Positions 63,326 through 64,000 of a stretch of DNA of 64,000 nucleotides are shown piece after piece. How positions within the stretch are numbered: position 1 is the stretch's first letter; every line of letters starts with the position of its first letter. Both the position numbers and the translations under genes were made by a program. Under the pieces are notes generated by a model. That model saw nothing but the letters and a program-made list of their open reading frames with translations, was not told the origin of the DNA and did no database searches. This DNA is from Caulifigura coniformis (GTDB lineage: Bacteria > Planctomycetota > Planctomycetia > Planctomycetales > Planctomycetaceae), in assembly GCF_007745175.1 (NCBI RefSeq), contig NZ_CP036271.1:5220314-5284313 (forward strand), in the 5' to 3' direction.

Positions 63326-63527
63326 GTGGGGTCTCCCACAGGCCGCCGATTTCCAAATGGAATGCCGGCCCGTTCACCCCACGGGCGTGCAAACGGCCGA
63401 GAACTCACGGACAAAGCGATTGATTGGCCATTTTGAAGAAAACCGGAACGGCTTTGCGTTCGGGACGCCTCTCCATTCGGGCAGCGATTCTGAGAAAGCC
63501 TCGCGGTTATCGGAGAGGACGCAACGG
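63326..63527 (-). other. Intergenic region between flhB and the DUF2339 gene
   Basis: 202 bp without a gene. It should contain the promoter of the DUF2339 gene and the end of the flagellar transcript; no clear hairpin is seen. Confidence 0.4.
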
Positions 63528-64000
63528 TTAGCCGGCCTTCTTCTGGCGGTAGAGGTAGGCCAGGATCTCGGCGACCATCTGGTAGAACTCGCTGGGGATC
63601 TCCTTGCCGATGTCGACGTACTTGTAGAGCGCGCGGGTAAGGGGCTTGCGCTCAAGCACGGGCACTCCGTGCTTCTTCGCGATACGGACGATCTGTTTCG
63701 CGAGCGCATCAGATCCCTTGGCGACGACGATCGGCGCTGCGGCAGAGTTCTTGTCGTACTTGAGAGCAACGGCGTAGTGCGTCGGGTTCGTCAGGATGAC
63801 GGTGGCCCCGGGGACGTCTTTCAGGCCTTTGCGTTTCGCCATCTCCCGCTGCATCCTGCGCATGCGGGCCTTGAGATGCGGGTCGCCCCCCTCTTCTTTC
63901 ATTTCCTGTTTCATTTCCTGCTTGGTCATCTTCAGCCGCTGTTCACGTCGCCAGAGATGCCAGGCGTAGTCGGCCAGGCCGATGGCCAGGGCCGCTCCGG
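63528..64000 (-). CDS. flhB: Flagellar export protein FlhB, C-terminal part (5' end beyond window)
   Basis: 157 residues visible; the frame stays open to the right edge. The segment DYAWHLWRREQRLKMTKQE is the end of the last membrane helix and the linker of FlhB. NPTHYAVALKYD contains the autocleavage site (Asn-Pro) that changes export specificity. The C-terminal cytoplasmic domain (ERKPLTRALYKYVDIGKEIP) is intact. A type III secretion SctU is the alternative, but NPTHYAVALKYD is the flagellar form. Other flagellar genes should lie to the right. Confidence 0.85.
   Translation of the reverse strand, partial: GAALAIGLADYAWHLWRREQRLKMTKQEMKQEMKEEGGDPHLKARMRRMQREMAKRKGLKDVPGATVILTNPTHYAVALKYDKNSAAAPIVVAKGSDALAKQIVRIAKKHGVPVLERKPLTRALYKYVDIGKEIPSEFYQMVAEILAYLYRQKKAG

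Noticed and set aside
1-64000. CRISPR array, rRNA, insertion sequence with terminal repeats
   Set aside because: No regularly spaced 25-40-bp repeats, rRNA-like stretches or DDE transposase motifs were seen; short GGGTCGC and GTCACA arrays do not have spacer structure.

Overview
The window is about 64 kb of GC-rich chromosome from a planctomycete. The evidence is gene content: two DUF1559 prepilin-like proteins with an H-x-DG tail, a planctomycete-style cytochrome/WD40 fusion, a TMTC-like TPR membrane protein, FG-GAP and TPR proteins in one operon, many secreted or lipid-anchored proteins, and a planctomycete-type tyrosine recombinase. The species cannot be named from the sequence.

Layout. 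1-7 kb is metabolic and secreted functions: an M28 peptidase or glutaminyl cyclase (cut by the window edge), GlpD, a PDZ protein whose protease triad is lost, a 3-dehydroquinate-synthase-like cyclase and an M19 dipeptidase. 7-11 kb is a TetR regulator followed by a DevBCA-like exporter (permease, ATPase, HlyD adaptor). 11-12.7 kb is a membrane histidine kinase carrying a CxxCH motif in its sensor domain. 12.9-22.2 kb is a tightly overlapping nine-gene operon with three consecutive GspF-family proteins, three pseudopilin-like proteins, a DUF1559 prepilin, a large secreted/membrane protein and an ABC-2 permease. 22.6-24.2 kb holds a secreted hypothetical and a Tat-exported sugar isomerase-like protein.

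24.4-36.7 kb is a 12.2-kb integrated element in a tRNA-Arg(UCU) gene, bounded by perfect 48-bp direct repeats. It encodes a tyrosine integrase, a putative regulator, an excisionase-like HTH protein, a TOPRIM/helicase replication protein, a zinc-binding protein, a two-TM membrane protein, a serine recombinase, a putative small terminase and a complete large terminase, but no portal, capsid or tail gene. This is the layout of a phage satellite or a stripped prophage, and it is the most interesting part of the window. It took over the 5' half and promoter side of the tRNA gene. GGGTCGC repeats lie inside the integrase 3' end and again near the far attachment site.

36.7-64 kb returns to host genes: a TMTC-like glycosyltransferase; an operon of DUF1559 prepilin, lipoprotein, FG-GAP protein and TPR protein with a structured leader; a cytochrome/WD40 protein; HisC; an enolase-superfamily enzyme; an FAD oxidoreductase; a bifunctional-nuclease-domain protein; a YHS-like lipoprotein; a zinc-ribbon alpha/beta hydrolase; DnaK; a DUF2339 membrane protein; and the C-terminal part of FlhB running off the right edge.

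All functional calls come from reading motifs and context. No database search was possible.
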